Positions 1 to 8,456 are shown, counted from the first letter of the stretch. The stretch: DNA of 64,000 nucleotides from Nocardioides insulae DSM 17944 (GCF_000422825.1 NZ_AUGU01000014.1:310001-374000), one strand, 5' to 3'. Program-made: numbers and translations. Notes: generated by a model from the letters alone, not told the origin.

Positions 1-765
1 ATCTTCCAGTCATTGACCCGCAACCCGCTGGGGAGCCCGGACATCATCGGTTTCACCGCCGGCGCCTCGGCCGGCGGCGTCGCCGTGGTCGCCCTCGTCG
101 GGTCCGGGTACGCCGTCGTGGCCGGTGGTGCCCTGCTCGGCGGGTTCGTGGTGGCGGTGCTGGTGATGCTGCTGTCCCGCGGCGGGGGAGCGGGCGGGTT
201 CCGGCTGATCATCGTGGGCCTGGGGCTCAGCGCCATGCTGGCCAGCCTGGAGAGCTGGTTCATCCTCACCGCCGACCTCGACATCGCCCAGGTGGCCGCG
301 GTGTGGGGCGTCGGATCGCTCAACGGCATCGGTTTCGAGCACAGCGGCCCGGCTCTGGTGCTGAGCCTGCTCGCCCTCGCCGGCTCCGGACTGCTCGGCC
401 GCCGGCTCGGGTTGCTGGATCTCGGCGACGACCTGTCCGCCGGTCTCGGCGTACCGCCCTCCGGCACTCGGGTGGCCGGAGTGGCCGCCGGCGTGGTCCT
501 GGTCGCGCTGGTGACCGCCGCGACCGGCCCGATCGCCTTCGTCGCTCTGGCGGCCCCACATGTGGGCCGGTGGATCGCTCGCTCCGCGGGGGCCTCGCTG
601 GGGCCGGCGGCCCTGGCCGGCGCCCTGATCCTGGCCAGCGCCGACCTGCTCGCCCAGCACGCCGTCCCCGGTCACAGCCTGCCTGTGGGCGTGGTCACCG
701 TCGCGGTCGGCGGCCTCTACCTGATCACCCTCCTCATCCGCGAGAACCGGAAGGGCACCCTGTGA
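1..765 (+). CDS. FecCD-family iron/siderophore ABC transporter permease (5' truncated)
   Basis: The reading frame is open from base 1, so the N-terminus lies outside the window; 254 residues are visible. It begins in the family motif RNPLGSPDIIGFTAGASAGG and continues as alternating hydrophobic helices, as expected for the inner-membrane channel subunit of a ferric-siderophore, haem or cobalamin importer. Its stop overlaps the GTG of the ATPase gene, which is followed by a FecB-type lipoprotein, so the three form one operon. Iron-siderophore import is inferred from family and neighbours; the substrate cannot be read from the sequence. Confidence 0.9.
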   Translation: MFQSLTRNPLGSPDIIGFTAGASAGGVAVVALVGSGYAVVAGGALLGGFVVAVLVMLLSRGGGAGGFRLIIVGLGLSAMLASLESWFILTADLDIAQVAAVWGVGSLNGIGFEHSGPALVLSLLALAGSGLLGRRLGLLDLGDDLSAGLGVPPSGTRVAGVAAGVVLVALVTAATGPIAFVALAAPHVGRWIARSAGASLGPAALAGALILASADLLAQHAVPGHSLPVGVVTVAVGGLYLITLLIRENRKGTL

Positions 766-1625
766 GTACGTCCCCCCTGCCCGGCCCACCCTCAGGACGC
801 CGGCCCGCTGTCCTGCGCGCCGATCGGCTCACGATGGGCTACGAGCAACGGATCGTGGGCGAGGACCTCTCCTTGGACATCCCGGGCGGTGAGTTCACCG
901 TCATCATCGGACCCAATGCATGCGGCAAGTCGACCCTCCTCCGCTCCCTGGCCCGGCTGTTGAAGCCACGCGCCGGCACGGTCCTGCTGGACGGGTCGGA
1001 CATCCACCGGCTGCGTGCCCGGGAGGTGGCGGCCCGGCTCGGGCTGCTGCCCCAGTCGGCGATCGTTCCCGCCGGCATCAGCGTCTTCGACCTCGTCCGC
1101 CGCGGCCGCTACCCGCACCAGTCCATCCTCTCGCGCTGGAGCCAGGAGGACGAGGACAGCGTCCGCCGAGCCCTGGCCAGCACCGACCTGACCGCGCTCG
1201 CCGACCGCCCGGTCGACGAACTCTCCGGCGGCCAACGACAGCGCGCCTGGGCGGCGATGGCACTCGCCCAGGACAGCCAGATCCTGCTGCTCGACGAACC
1301 GACGACCTACCTCGACGTCTCGCACCAGATCTCCCTGCTCGACCTGTTCGCCGAACTCCACGAGGAGGGCCGCACGGTCGTGGCCGTCCTGCACGACATC
1401 AACCACGCGGCGAGGTACGCCACCCATCTCGTCGTGATGGCCGAGGGCCGGGTCGTGGCCCAGGGGACGCCGCGCGACGTACTCACCACCGAACTGCTCG
1501 ACCGGGTCTTCGACATCGAGGCCACCATCATCGAGGACCCCGTCAACGGCGGCCCTCACGTCATCACCAGACACCGGGGCCGGCTCGCGGCCGCGGACTC
1601 AACCCTGCGAAAGGTCACTCCATGA
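762..1625 (+). CDS. Iron/siderophore ABC transporter ATP-binding protein (FecE/FepC type)
   Basis: A 287-residue ATPase with Walker A GPNACGKST at residues 50-58, signature LSGGQRQR near 153, Walker B ILLLDEP near 175 and an H-loop histidine in VLHD. It would power the permease encoded just upstream. The GTG start at 762 overlaps the permease stop (GTGA), which argues for translational coupling and against a longer start in the same frame. Its own stop overlaps the ATG of the binding-protein gene (ATGA). Family assignment is secure; the transported chelate is unknown. Confidence 0.93.
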   Translation: MSTSPLPGPPSGRRPAVLRADRLTMGYEQRIVGEDLSLDIPGGEFTVIIGPNACGKSTLLRSLARLLKPRAGTVLLDGSDIHRLRAREVAARLGLLPQSAIVPAGISVFDLVRRGRYPHQSILSRWSQEDEDSVRRALASTDLTALADRPVDELSGGQRQRAWAAMALAQDSQILLLDEPTTYLDVSHQISLLDLFAELHEEGRTVVAVLHDINHAARYATHLVVMAEGRVVAQGTPRDVLTTELLDRVFDIEATIIEDPVNGGPHVITRHRGRLAAADSTLRKVTP

Positions 1626-2605
1626 AGTCACGTCTCCTCACCCTCGCCGCCGGAGCGGTCGCAGCCACGATCGCCCTCACCGGCTGCGGCGGCTCCTCGG
1701 AGGCCGACGACGAGACCGGCGCCTCCGCGGAGACCCGGACGGTCACCGACGCCAGCGGCGAGGAGGTGGAGGTGCCGGCCGACCCGCAGCGCGTGGTCAC
1801 CCTGCACTACGCCGCCACCCAGTCGGTGCTCGACCTGGGCGCCCCCCTCGTCGGGCAGGGCGTCGTCGAGGAGGACATCCTCCCCGAGGACGAGGTCGAG
1901 GAGGTCATGGCGATCCCGATCGTGGCCACCGACAGTTCCGAGCCCGACCTGGAGCAGATCGCCGGTGTCGAGCCCGACCTGGTGCTCGCGCCCAACACGC
2001 TGGAGGAGGAAGTGCTCGACCAGTTGCGCGACGTCGCTCCGGTCTACGTGTTCACCCTGCGCGGCGGCGACCGGGCCAACTGGACCCAGCGGGTCGACGA
2101 GGTCGCCGACGCGCTGGGCCGCGAGGAGGAGAAGGAGGAGCTCGCCACCGAGTTCGAGGCCCGGCAGAGCGAGCTGGCCGCGGAGTACGCCGATGTGATC
2201 GAGGGCAAGTCCGTCGGTGTCATCGGCGCGTTCGAGGAGAACAACTTCTACGCCTGGGGCGAGGACAACATGACCGCCACCATCCTGTTGCCGCTCGGCT
2301 TCACCTGGTCGGCCCAGGAGAACGCCGTCGTGGAGGGCGAGGAGGAGCCGGAGGCCACGGTCTCCTTCGAGAAGATCGGCTCCACCGTGGGCGACGCCGA
2401 CATCCTCTTCCTCGACTCCGACTTCCGGGAGCAGGTCAACCCGTTCATGGAGGGCCTCCAGAAGACGACCCTGTACCAGGACCTGCCGGCGGTGAAGGCC
2501 GGCCATGACTACCCGGGCGGCAAGAACACCGTCGCCGGCTACACCGACGCCAACTACGTCCTCGACCGTGTCGAGGACGCTCTGCAGGACATCCAGGGCT
2601 CCTGA
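1622..2605 (+). CDS. Iron/siderophore ABC transporter substrate-binding lipoprotein (FecB type)
   Basis: A 327-residue exported protein. The N-terminus has a short basic region, a hydrophobic core and lipobox LTGC with the lipidated cysteine at position 22, followed by an acidic linker. The body carries the periplasmic-binding fold of class III iron-chelate receptors (VEVPADPQRVVTL near the N-terminus, a central long helix, and DADILFLDSDFRE). It captures the chelate outside the membrane and delivers it to the permease. It ends the operon; a strong hairpin follows. Confidence 0.92.
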   Translation: MKSRLLTLAAGAVAATIALTGCGGSSEADDETGASAETRTVTDASGEEVEVPADPQRVVTLHYAATQSVLDLGAPLVGQGVVEEDILPEDEVEEVMAIPIVATDSSEPDLEQIAGVEPDLVLAPNTLEEEVLDQLRDVAPVYVFTLRGGDRANWTQRVDEVADALGREEEKEELATEFEARQSELAAEYADVIEGKSVGVIGAFEENNFYAWGEDNMTATILLPLGFTWSAQENAVVEGEEEPEATVSFEKIGSTVGDADILFLDSDFREQVNPFMEGLQKTTLYQDLPAVKAGHDYPGGKNTVAGYTDANYVLDRVEDALQDIQGS

Positions 2606-2635
2606 TCGCCATACCCTCCACCGGGGTGGGACCTG

Positions 2636-2659
2636 GCCGGTCGGCGTCCGCCGACCGGC
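2636..2659. terminator. Bidirectional hairpin terminator
   Basis: GCCGGTCGGC and GCCGACCGGC pair as a 10-bp perfect stem around gtcc. It sits between the convergent importer operon and orn, so it can serve both strands. There is no U-tract, which is common in high-GC actinobacteria. Confidence 0.65.
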
Positions 2660-2735
2660 TGCTCACCTCACCCTGCCTCGACCCGACGGTGGGGCGGACC
2701 TCAGCGCGCCGGGCCCACCGGGCCACCGACCGAGA

Positions 2736-3278
2736 TCAGTCGGCCGGCGGTCGGACGTGCTCGAGGTAGTGGCGCAGCTCCGCGATCGACTCCTCGATGT
2801 CGGAGAGGGCCCGGTGGGCCTCCTTCTTGCGGTAGGTCGCGCCGTACCTGCCCTCGAAGACCAGCTTCCACGCCGAGACGTCCAGCATCCGGTAGTGGAG
2901 ACGTGCGTCCAGCCGGGGCCACTCGTTCGCGATGAACCGGCGGTCCTGGTGGATGGAGTTGCCGGCCAGCACGATCCGCGTCGTGCCGTCGCCGAAGTGC
3001 TGGTCGCAGAACGCCAGCAGCTGGTTCTCCACGGTGCGGCCGTTGGTGCCCTGCAGGTTCTGGTCCATCAGCGCCTGACGGACCTCGGCGTGGGTGTCCC
3101 AGAACTCCCCGACCATGCGCCGCTTCATCAGCCCCGGGCCCACCTTCTTGACCGCCTCGTAGCTGCCCAGCGGCTCGAACGCCCAGTCGGTGGCGATCGC
3201 TGCCACCTCGACGATCCGATCCTCGACCGGGTCCAACCCGGTCATCTCCAGGTCGACCCACAGCAGCGCGGCACTCAT
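2736..3278 (-). CDS. orn: Oligoribonuclease
   Basis: A 180-residue 3'-5' exoribonuclease of the DEDDh family that finishes RNA decay by cleaving di- to pentanucleotides. The first motif WVDLEMTGLD supplies the metal-binding D9 and E11; GNSIHQDRRF gives the second Asp region; HRALSDIEESI near the C-terminus gives the catalytic His and last Asp. Length matches the family. The start is fixed by a leaderless promoter: TAGGCT lies 6 nt upstream of the ATG. Confidence 0.97.
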   Translation of the reverse strand: MSAALLWVDLEMTGLDPVEDRIVEVAAIATDWAFEPLGSYEAVKKVGPGLMKRRMVGEFWDTHAEVRQALMDQNLQGTNGRTVENQLLAFCDQHFGDGTTRIVLAGNSIHQDRRFIANEWPRLDARLHYRMLDVSAWKLVFEGRYGATYRKKEAHRALSDIEESIAELRHYLEHVRPPAD

Positions 3279-3284
3279 GGGCCG

Positions 3285-3290
3285 AGCCTA
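3285..3290 (-). promoter_or_regulatory. -10 box of orn (leaderless)
   Basis: TAGGCT on the minus strand, then six bases (cggccc) and the orn ATG, so transcription should start at or within a base of the start codon. Confidence 0.6.
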
Positions 3291-3307
3291 GTGCTCCATC
3301 ACTGAAG

Positions 3308-3370
3308 TCGAGTTGCGCCTCCCGGACGGTCCAGATGGCCCGACTCGACGGTCCGGGAGGCCCGAGTCGG
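3308..3370. repeat. 22-bp intergenic repeat, two direct units and one inverted unit
   Basis: Units at 3327-3348 and 3349-3370 match the consensus CGGTCC-NNGAGG-NCCGACTCGA; a third unit lies inverted at about 3308-3326. The inverted pairing CCTCCCGGAC/GTCCGGGAGG and CCGACTCG/CGAGTCGG could form hairpins. Related arrays occur at 14567-14654 and 34885-35065. Confidence 0.75.
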
Positions 3371-3395
3371 CCTGCGCAGGTGGGGCGATCGGCCC

Positions 3396-3401
3396 TACGG
3401 T
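3396..3401 (+). promoter_or_regulatory. -10 box of the PEP-mutase-family gene (leaderless)
   Basis: TACGGT, six bases (cgaggc), then the ATG at 3408. No ribosome-binding site is present. Confidence 0.6.
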
Positions 3402-3407
3402 CGAGGC

Positions 3408-4199
3408 ATGACCGACTTCCTCGCCCTGCACCGGCCCGGTGAGCCGCTGCTGATGCCCAACGCCTGGGATCTCGGGTCCGCCAGGATCCTGGCCGAGCTG
3501 GGGTTCGCCGCGGTCGCCACGACGAGCAGCGGGTACGCCGCCACCCTGGGCAGGCGGGACGGCCGAGTGACCCGCGAGGAGGCGCTCGGGCACGCCGGCG
3601 CGATGGCGGCGGCGGTCGGCGTACCGGTGAGCGCGGACCTGGAGGACGGGTACGCCGAGGATCCGGCGGGCGTGGCCCGCACCGTCGCGGAGGCGGTGGC
3701 GGTGGGCCTCGCCGGGTGTTCGATCGAGGATCACTCCGGCCGGGAGGACGAGCCGATCCGTACCCCGGAGGCGGCCCGCGAGCGGATCGAGGCGGCGGTG
3801 GAGGCTGCGGCGGGCAGCGGCCTGGTGCTGACCGCACGCGCGGAGAACTACCTGCACGGCCGTCCCGACCTCGGGGACACCATCGCCCGGCTGCAGAGTT
3901 TCCAGGAGGCCGGGGCCGACGTGCTCTACGCGCCCGGAATCGGGAGCCCCGCAGACATAGCGACCCTGTGTCGGGAGCTGGACCGCCCGGTCAACGTCCT
4001 GCTCGTGCCCGGCGGGCCGGGACCGGCCGAGCTCGCCGAGTTCGGGGTCGCCCGCATCTCGGTCGGCGGCACCTTCGCCTGGACCGCGCTGTCCGCGCTG
4101 GTCGAGTCGGCGCGGGATCTGCTCGCCGGGGGCACGGGATTCTTCGACCGGGTGCAACCCGGCAGGGGGCTGGTCGACCGGGCGTTCGGCGACCAGTAG
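3408..4199 (+). CDS. Isocitrate lyase/PEP mutase family protein
   Basis: A 263-residue TIM-barrel enzyme of the PEP mutase/isocitrate lyase superfamily, which makes or breaks C-C or P-C bonds in small 2-oxo acids. Visible signatures are LLMPNAWDLGSARIL at the N-terminus, the metal-site segment SADLEDGY, CSIEDHSG, and the late NVLLVPGGPG strand. The KKCGH loop of true isocitrate lyase is absent, so it is more likely an oxaloacetate decarboxylase, phosphonomutase-like enzyme or 2-methylisocitrate-lyase relative. No phosphonate genes are nearby, so the substrate is open. Start fixed by the leaderless promoter. Confidence 0.88.
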   Translation: MTDFLALHRPGEPLLMPNAWDLGSARILAELGFAAVATTSSGYAATLGRRDGRVTREEALGHAGAMAAAVGVPVSADLEDGYAEDPAGVARTVAEAVAVGLAGCSIEDHSGREDEPIRTPEAARERIEAAVEAAAGSGLVLTARAENYLHGRPDLGDTIARLQSFQEAGADVLYAPGIGSPADIATLCRELDRPVNVLLVPGGPGPAELAEFGVARISVGGTFAWTALSALVESARDLLAGGTGFFDRVQPGRGLVDRAFGDQ

Positions 4200-4216
4200 C
4201 CCTGCGTTCCCGCCAC

Positions 4217-4261
4217 CCGCGGCGCCCGACCGACGGGGCACGGCGCTACGTCGCGCCGCGG
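4217..4261 (+). terminator. Weak hairpin, possible terminator
   Basis: CCGCGGCGC and GCGCCGCGG form a 9-bp stem across a 27-nt loop between the PEP-mutase-family gene and miaA. The long loop makes it a weak candidate. Confidence 0.3.
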
Positions 4262-4279
4262 CTTGTCAGACTGGGCACC

Positions 4280-5236
4280 ATGTCGTCGTACACCCCGGAA
4301 CCGGACGGCGACCGCGCGCGGCCGCCGATCGTGGCGGTCGTGGGCGCCACCGCCGCGGGCAAGTCGGGGCTCTCCCTCGACCTCGCCGAAGCGCTGGGCG
4401 GGGAGATCGTGAACACCGACTCGATGCAGGTCTACCGGGGCATGGACATCGGTACGGCCAAGCTGGCCCACGCTGAGCGGCGCGGCATCCCGCACCACCT
4501 GCTCGATCTGCTCGACGTGCGCGACCCCCTCACCGTGGCCGAGTTCCAGGGGTGGGCGCGCGCGGCCGTCGCCGAGCTCCGCGACCGGGGCCGGACGCCG
4601 GTACTGGTCGGCGGCAGCGCGCTCTACACCCGGGCGGTGGTGGACCGGTTCGAGTTCCCCGGCACCGATCCCGCGGTGCGGGCCAGGCTGGAGGCCGAGC
4701 TCGACCGACTCGGTCCCGCCCGGATGCACGAGCGGCTGCGCGCGCTCGACCCCGAGTCCGCCGACCGGATCCTGGTCGACAACGGCCGTCGTACCGTCCG
4801 GGCGCTCGAGGTCGTCGAGATCACCGGCCGCCCCTTCACCGCCACCCTGCCGCGACTGGAGTACGTCGACCCCGACACGGTGCAGATCGGCGTCGACATC
4901 GACCGGCCCTCGCTCGACGAGCGGATCGCCCGACGGGTGGACCTGATGCTCGAGGACGGCTTCGTGGCGGAGGTCGAACGGCTCCTCGACGAGGGCCTGA
5001 TGGCCGGTCGGACCGCGTCGATGGCGATCGGCTACCGCGAGGTCGCGGCGCACCTGCGGGGGGAGCTGACCCTGGGGGAGGCCCGGGAACGCACGGTGAT
5101 CGCCACCCGGCGCTTCGCCCGGCGACAGGATTCCTGGTTCCGCAAGGACCCCCGCATCGTGTGGGTCCACTTCGACGCCCCTGACCGACTCGAGCGCGCG
5201 GTCGCCGCGGTCCGGGCCCTGCGGCCCCCCGTATGA
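4280..5236 (+). CDS. miaA: tRNA dimethylallyltransferase MiaA
   Basis: A 318-residue enzyme that adds the dimethylallyl group to A37 of tRNAs reading UNN codons. P-loop GATAAGKS is at residues 22-29, followed by NTDSMQVYRGMDIGTAK (catalytic Asp region), GIPHHLLD and VGGSALYTRAV; the tail has ARRQDSWFRKDPRIVWV. The ATG at 4280 is preceded seven bases upstream by CAGACT, a one-off match to the leaderless -10 pattern. It lies in the usual actinobacterial order miaA, dapF, hflX, with two PPOx genes inserted before dapF. Confidence 0.97.
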   Translation: MSSYTPEPDGDRARPPIVAVVGATAAGKSGLSLDLAEALGGEIVNTDSMQVYRGMDIGTAKLAHAERRGIPHHLLDLLDVRDPLTVAEFQGWARAAVAELRDRGRTPVLVGGSALYTRAVVDRFEFPGTDPAVRARLEAELDRLGPARMHERLRALDPESADRILVDNGRRTVRALEVVEITGRPFTATLPRLEYVDPDTVQIGVDIDRPSLDERIARRVDLMLEDGFVAEVERLLDEGLMAGRTASMAIGYREVAAHLRGELTLGEARERTVIATRRFARRQDSWFRKDPRIVWVHFDAPDRLERAVAAVRALRPPV

Positions 5237-5313
5237 GTCCGAGCACGAGGAGGAATCCCCGCAATGTTGCGCCGGGCGAGGGGTCGCGATTCCCCGGACC
5301 GGCCGGGGCGCCG

Positions 5314-5319
5314 TACCCT
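5314..5319 (+). promoter_or_regulatory. -10 box of the first PPOx gene (leaderless)
   Basis: TACCCT, six bases (cgcacg), then GTG at 5326. This spacing picks GTG 5326 over the longer in-frame ATG at 5233 that would overlap miaA. Confidence 0.6.
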
Positions 5320-5325
5320 CGCACG

Positions 5326-5877
5326 GTGGACAGCTGGACGGAGATCACCGACCTCGCCGACCTGATCGATCTGGTCGGGGAGCCGCATCCTGCGCTGAAC
5401 GAGAAGGTGCACGCCACCCTGACCGAGCAGGATCTCGTCTGGCTGGCGGCGAGCCCGCTGTGCTTCGTGGGCACCTCGGACGCCGAGGGGCGCCAGGACG
5501 TCTCCCCGAAGGGTGACCCCTCCGGTCAGCTAGTGCACGTGATCGACGAGCGCACCATCGCGCTGGCCGAGCGGCCGGGCAACCGTCGCGTCGACGGCTA
5601 CCGCAACCTGCTCCAGAACCCGCAGATCGGCCTCAACTTCGTCATCCCCGGCCGTAACGAGACCGTCCGGATCAACGGCCGTGCACGGCTGGTCCGGGAC
5701 GCGCCCTGGTTCGACGCGCTGGCGGTTGCCGGGAAGCGCCCGCTGCTGGCGACGGTGGTGGAGATCGAGGAGATCTTCTTCCACTGCGCGCGGGCGTTCC
5801 TGCGCGGCAAGGTGTGGAAGCACGAGCAGTGGGAGCGCGACACCGAGATCCCCGAGTACGCCAAGGTCCTCTACTGA
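5326..5877 (+). CDS. Pyridoxamine-5'-phosphate-oxidase-like flavoprotein (MSMEG_1061-like), copy 1
   Basis: A 183-residue split-barrel protein of the PPOx/FMN group. It shares with the next gene the motifs WLAASP, DVSPKGDP, IALAERPGNRR-DGY, NFVIPGR and VRINGRARL, typical of FMN-binding actinobacterial oxidoreductases of unknown substrate. The GTG start at 5326 is favoured because it follows a leaderless -10 box and gives an N-terminus (DSWTEI) collinear with the paralogue (TWTEI). The two genes are a tandem duplication separated by 64 bp, each with its own promoter. Confidence 0.85.
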   Translation: MDSWTEITDLADLIDLVGEPHPALNEKVHATLTEQDLVWLAASPLCFVGTSDAEGRQDVSPKGDPSGQLVHVIDERTIALAERPGNRRVDGYRNLLQNPQIGLNFVIPGRNETVRINGRARLVRDAPWFDALAVAGKRPLLATVVEIEEIFFHCARAFLRGKVWKHEQWERDTEIPEYAKVLY

Positions 5878-5929
5878 GCGATCGGCGACCCCCGGGAGCA
5901 GCACCCGGAAGGAGCGCCGGTGGGGGCCG

Positions 5930-5935
5930 TAGGCT
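5930..5935 (+). promoter_or_regulatory. -10 box of the second PPOx gene (leaderless)
   Basis: TAGGCT, six bases (gacccg), then GTG at 5942. Confidence 0.6.
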
Positions 5936-5941
5936 GACCCG

Positions 5942-6565
5942 GTGACCTGGACAGAGATCCGCAGTGAGGCCGAGTTGCGCGCCCTGATCGGCACACCGCT
6001 CCCGCAGGTGCGCGACAAGGCGCGCCCCGGTCTGGTGGAGTCCGACCGGGCCTGGCTGGCCGCCTCGCCGTTCTGCATGCTCGCGACCGCGGACGCCGAG
6101 GGCCGCCTGGACGTCTCTCCGAAGGGTGACCCCGCCGGCTCCCTGGTGCACGTGCTCGACGAGCACACCATCGCGCTGGCCGAGCGGCCGGGCAATCGCC
6201 GTGCCGACGGCTATCTCAACATCCTCGCCAATCCCCAGGTGGGGCTGGACTTCGTGATCCCCGGCCGCGGCGACACCCTGCGCATCAACGGTCGCGGACG
6301 ACTGATCGCGCAGGCGCCCTTCCTGGACCGGATGCGGGTGCGGGGCGCCCGCCCGCTGCTGGCGCTGGTGGTCGAGATCGAGGAGGTCTTCCACCACTGC
6401 GCGAAGGCATTCCTCCGCAGTCGGCTGTGGGAGCCGGAGACCTGGGCGCCGACCGAGACGGTGCCGCGACGCGCCGTACTCGCCAAGCAGGTCGATCACG
6501 ACCCCCGCAGCGAGCAGGAACTCGACGACTACTACGGACCGACGTACGCCGAGCGGCTCTACTGA
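5942..6565 (+). CDS. Pyridoxamine-5'-phosphate-oxidase-like flavoprotein (MSMEG_1061-like), copy 2
   Basis: A 207-residue paralogue of the preceding protein, collinear over its whole length and with the same WLAASP, DVSPKGDP and ALAERPGNRR motifs. It carries about 24 extra C-terminal residues (RRAVLAKQVDHDPRSEQELDDYY) absent from copy 1. Function is assumed to be FMN-dependent reduction or oxidation of an unknown small molecule. Its own leaderless promoter suggests independent expression of the two copies. Confidence 0.85.
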   Translation: MTWTEIRSEAELRALIGTPLPQVRDKARPGLVESDRAWLAASPFCMLATADAEGRLDVSPKGDPAGSLVHVLDEHTIALAERPGNRRADGYLNILANPQVGLDFVIPGRGDTLRINGRGRLIAQAPFLDRMRVRGARPLLALVVEIEEVFHHCAKAFLRSRLWEPETWAPTETVPRRAVLAKQVDHDPRSEQELDDYYGPTYAERLY

Positions 6566-6587
6566 CCCGCGCGAGGAGGAATCCCCG

Positions 6588-7439
6588 ATGCATTACCCGT
6601 TCCTCAAGGGACACGGCACCGAGAACGACTTCGTGATCCTGCCCGACCACGACGGCAGCGTGCACGGCGATCTGCCGCGCGCCAGGGTGGCGGCGCTGTG
6701 CGACCGCCGCGCCGGCCTGGGGGCGGACGGCGTGATGCGGGTGATCCGGACGGCGTCGTACGTGCGTCAACCCGGCGACCCCGATGACCTCGGCGCGGGG
6801 GAGTGGTTCATGGACTACCGCAACTCCGACGGATCCCTCTCGGAGATGTGCGGCAACGGGGTCAGGGTCTTCGCCCGGCATCTGGTGGCCGCCGGCCTGG
6901 TGGACGCGGAGGCGGCCGCCGCCGGCATCCCGATCGCCACGCGGGCGGGGCTGAAGGTGGTCCGCGTCGAGGGTGACGACATCACCGCCGACATGGGCCG
7001 CCCGCGCCTGCTGGGCACCAGCGTGGTCGCCGTCGACGAGCACACCTGGCCGGCCCGCCACGTCGACATGGGCAACCCGCACGCGGTGGCCTACGTCGAG
7101 GATCTCGCGGACGCCGGTCCGCTGATCGAGCCGCCGAGTCACGACGTGGAGACCTATCCCGAGGGCGTCAACGTGGAGTTCGTCGTGCGACGCGGGCCGC
7201 GGCACGTGGCGATGCGGGTGCACGAGCGGGGCAGCGGGGAGACCCGCTCCTGCGGCACCGGCGCCTGCGCGGTGATGGTGGCCACCGCCGAGGCCGACGG
7301 CAACCGGCCCGGTGAGGCGGATGTCGTCTACACCGTCGACGTGCCCGGGGGGCGGCTCACGCTCACCTGGACCACCGAGGACCGGGTGCTGCTCACCGGG
7401 CCGGCGGTGCTGGTGGCCGAGGGGCACACCGCGCTCTGA
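6588..7439 (+). CDS. dapF: Diaminopimelate epimerase
   Basis: A 283-residue enzyme converting LL- to meso-diaminopimelate for lysine and peptidoglycan synthesis. Both catalytic cysteines are visible: C88 in EMCGNGVRVFA and C222 in SCGTGACAV. Other family signatures are KGHGTENDF at the N-terminus and DMGNPHAV. A clear ribosome-binding site (GAGGAGG) precedes the ATG, unlike the leaderless genes around it. The 15-base stretch GAGGAGGAATCCCCG before it recurs at about 5247, ahead of the first PPOx gene. Confidence 0.97.
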   Translation: MHYPFLKGHGTENDFVILPDHDGSVHGDLPRARVAALCDRRAGLGADGVMRVIRTASYVRQPGDPDDLGAGEWFMDYRNSDGSLSEMCGNGVRVFARHLVAAGLVDAEAAAAGIPIATRAGLKVVRVEGDDITADMGRPRLLGTSVVAVDEHTWPARHVDMGNPHAVAYVEDLADAGPLIEPPSHDVETYPEGVNVEFVVRRGPRHVAMRVHERGSGETRSCGTGACAVMVATAEADGNRPGEADVVYTVDVPGGRLTLTWTTEDRVLLTGPAVLVAEGHTAL

Positions 7440-7519
7440 GCGGGCTCCGGGTCGGCGCCCGATCCATAGGCGCGGCTTATGTCTGCCTTCGGTGAAGAAT
7501 GTGTGCCCCAGGCCACAAC

Positions 7520-7533
7520 TGGAACCTGTTCTA
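7520..7533. promoter_or_regulatory. KstR-like operator upstream of the SDR gene
   Basis: TGGAACCTGTTCTA fits TNNAACNNGTTNNA, the consensus known for the TetR-type regulator KstR, and contains the palindrome GAAC-CT-GTTC. It lies just upstream of the -10 box, in repressor position. The same GAACCTGTT core precedes the VOC gene. No regulator gene is in the window. Confidence 0.6.
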
Positions 7534-7536
7534 CTT

Positions 7537-7542
7537 TATGCT
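7537..7542 (+). promoter_or_regulatory. -10 box of the SDR gene (leaderless)
   Basis: TATGCT, six bases (cccgac), then ATG at 7549. The operator occupies the -35/-10 spacer. Confidence 0.55.
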
Positions 7543-7548
7543 CCCGAC

Positions 7549-8325
7549 ATGGATATCAACGGAAGCAGCGCGATCGTCACCGGCGGCGCGAGCGGAATCG
7601 GTGAGGCCGCGGCCCGCCAGCTCGCGGCCAAGGGTGCGATCGTCATCGTGGCGGACCTCCAGGCCGACAAGGGCGAGGCGCTCGCCAAGGAGATCGGCGG
7701 CATCTTCGCCCAGGTCGACGTCACCAACACCGAGCAGATCACCGAGGCCGTCGAGCTGGCCGGGGCGACCGCGCCCCTGCGCGCCTGCGTCAACTCCGCC
7801 GGTCGCGGCGCCGCCCAGCGCACCATCGGTCGCGACGGCAAGATCGAGTCGGCCTACAACCTCGACATCTACCGCAAGATCATCGAGATCAACCTGATCG
7901 GCACCTTCGACATGACCCGCCAGGCGGCCACGGTGATGAGCCGCAACGAGCCCGACGCGGACGGCCAGAAGGGCGCGATCGTCAACCTCGCCAGCGTGGC
8001 CGCCTTCGACGGTCAGATCGGCCAGGCGTCGTACTCCTCCTCCAAGGGTGGCGTGGTCGGCATGACCCTCCCGGTCGCCCGCGACCTGGCGGCCGCCGGC
8101 ATCCGGCTCAACACCATCGCCCCCGGCCTGATCGACACCCCGATCTACGGCACCGGCCCCGAGGCCGAGGCCCGCAAGGCGAAGCTGGGCGAGAGCGTGC
8201 TCTTCCCCCACCGCCTCGGCAAGGCCGACGAGCTGGCCTCGATGGTGGTCGAGTGCATCACCAACAGCTACATGAACGGCGAGGTCATCCGCGTCGACGG
8301 CGGCATCCGGATGCCTCCCAAGTGA
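7549..8325 (+). CDS. SDR-family 3-hydroxyacyl-CoA dehydrogenase-like oxidoreductase
   Basis: A 258-residue short-chain dehydrogenase. The Rossmann motif TGGASGIG is at residues 12-19, the cofactor-selecting acid in VADLQADK favours NAD(H), and the catalytic set includes the Ser in NLASVAAFDG and YSSSK. The sequence resembles type II 3-hydroxyacyl-CoA/17-beta-hydroxysteroid dehydrogenases, which fits the KstR-like operator and a role in lipid, steroid or aromatic acid breakdown; the substrate is inferred only. The ATG at 7549 follows the leaderless -10 box. A strong terminator follows. Confidence 0.88.
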   Translation: MDINGSSAIVTGGASGIGEAAARQLAAKGAIVIVADLQADKGEALAKEIGGIFAQVDVTNTEQITEAVELAGATAPLRACVNSAGRGAAQRTIGRDGKIESAYNLDIYRKIIEINLIGTFDMTRQAATVMSRNEPDADGQKGAIVNLASVAAFDGQIGQASYSSSKGGVVGMTLPVARDLAAAGIRLNTIAPGLIDTPIYGTGPEAEARKAKLGESVLFPHRLGKADELASMVVECITNSYMNGEVIRVDGGIRMPPK

Positions 8326-8355
8326 CCCTCTGATCCCACACGCAGCACGCGTACG

Positions 8356-8385
8356 ACGGCCCGCCGGGTGTTCCCGGCGGGCCGT
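8356..8385 (+). terminator. Strong hairpin terminator after the SDR gene
   Basis: ACGGCCCGCCGGG and CCCGGCGGGCCGT form a perfect 13-bp stem around tgtt, ending in TT. Confidence 0.8.
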
Positions 8386-8456
8386 TCGCGTCCTCGCCGG
8401 GACGGGATGGGCACGACCACGAGACCGCGGCGGAATGGGTCCCACGACCCCTAGTA

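Noticed and set aside
5264..5365. Small ORF after a GAGGAGG site starting MLRRARG
   Set aside because: It has only Arg-rich shadow-like composition and overlaps the leaderless PPOx start in another frame.
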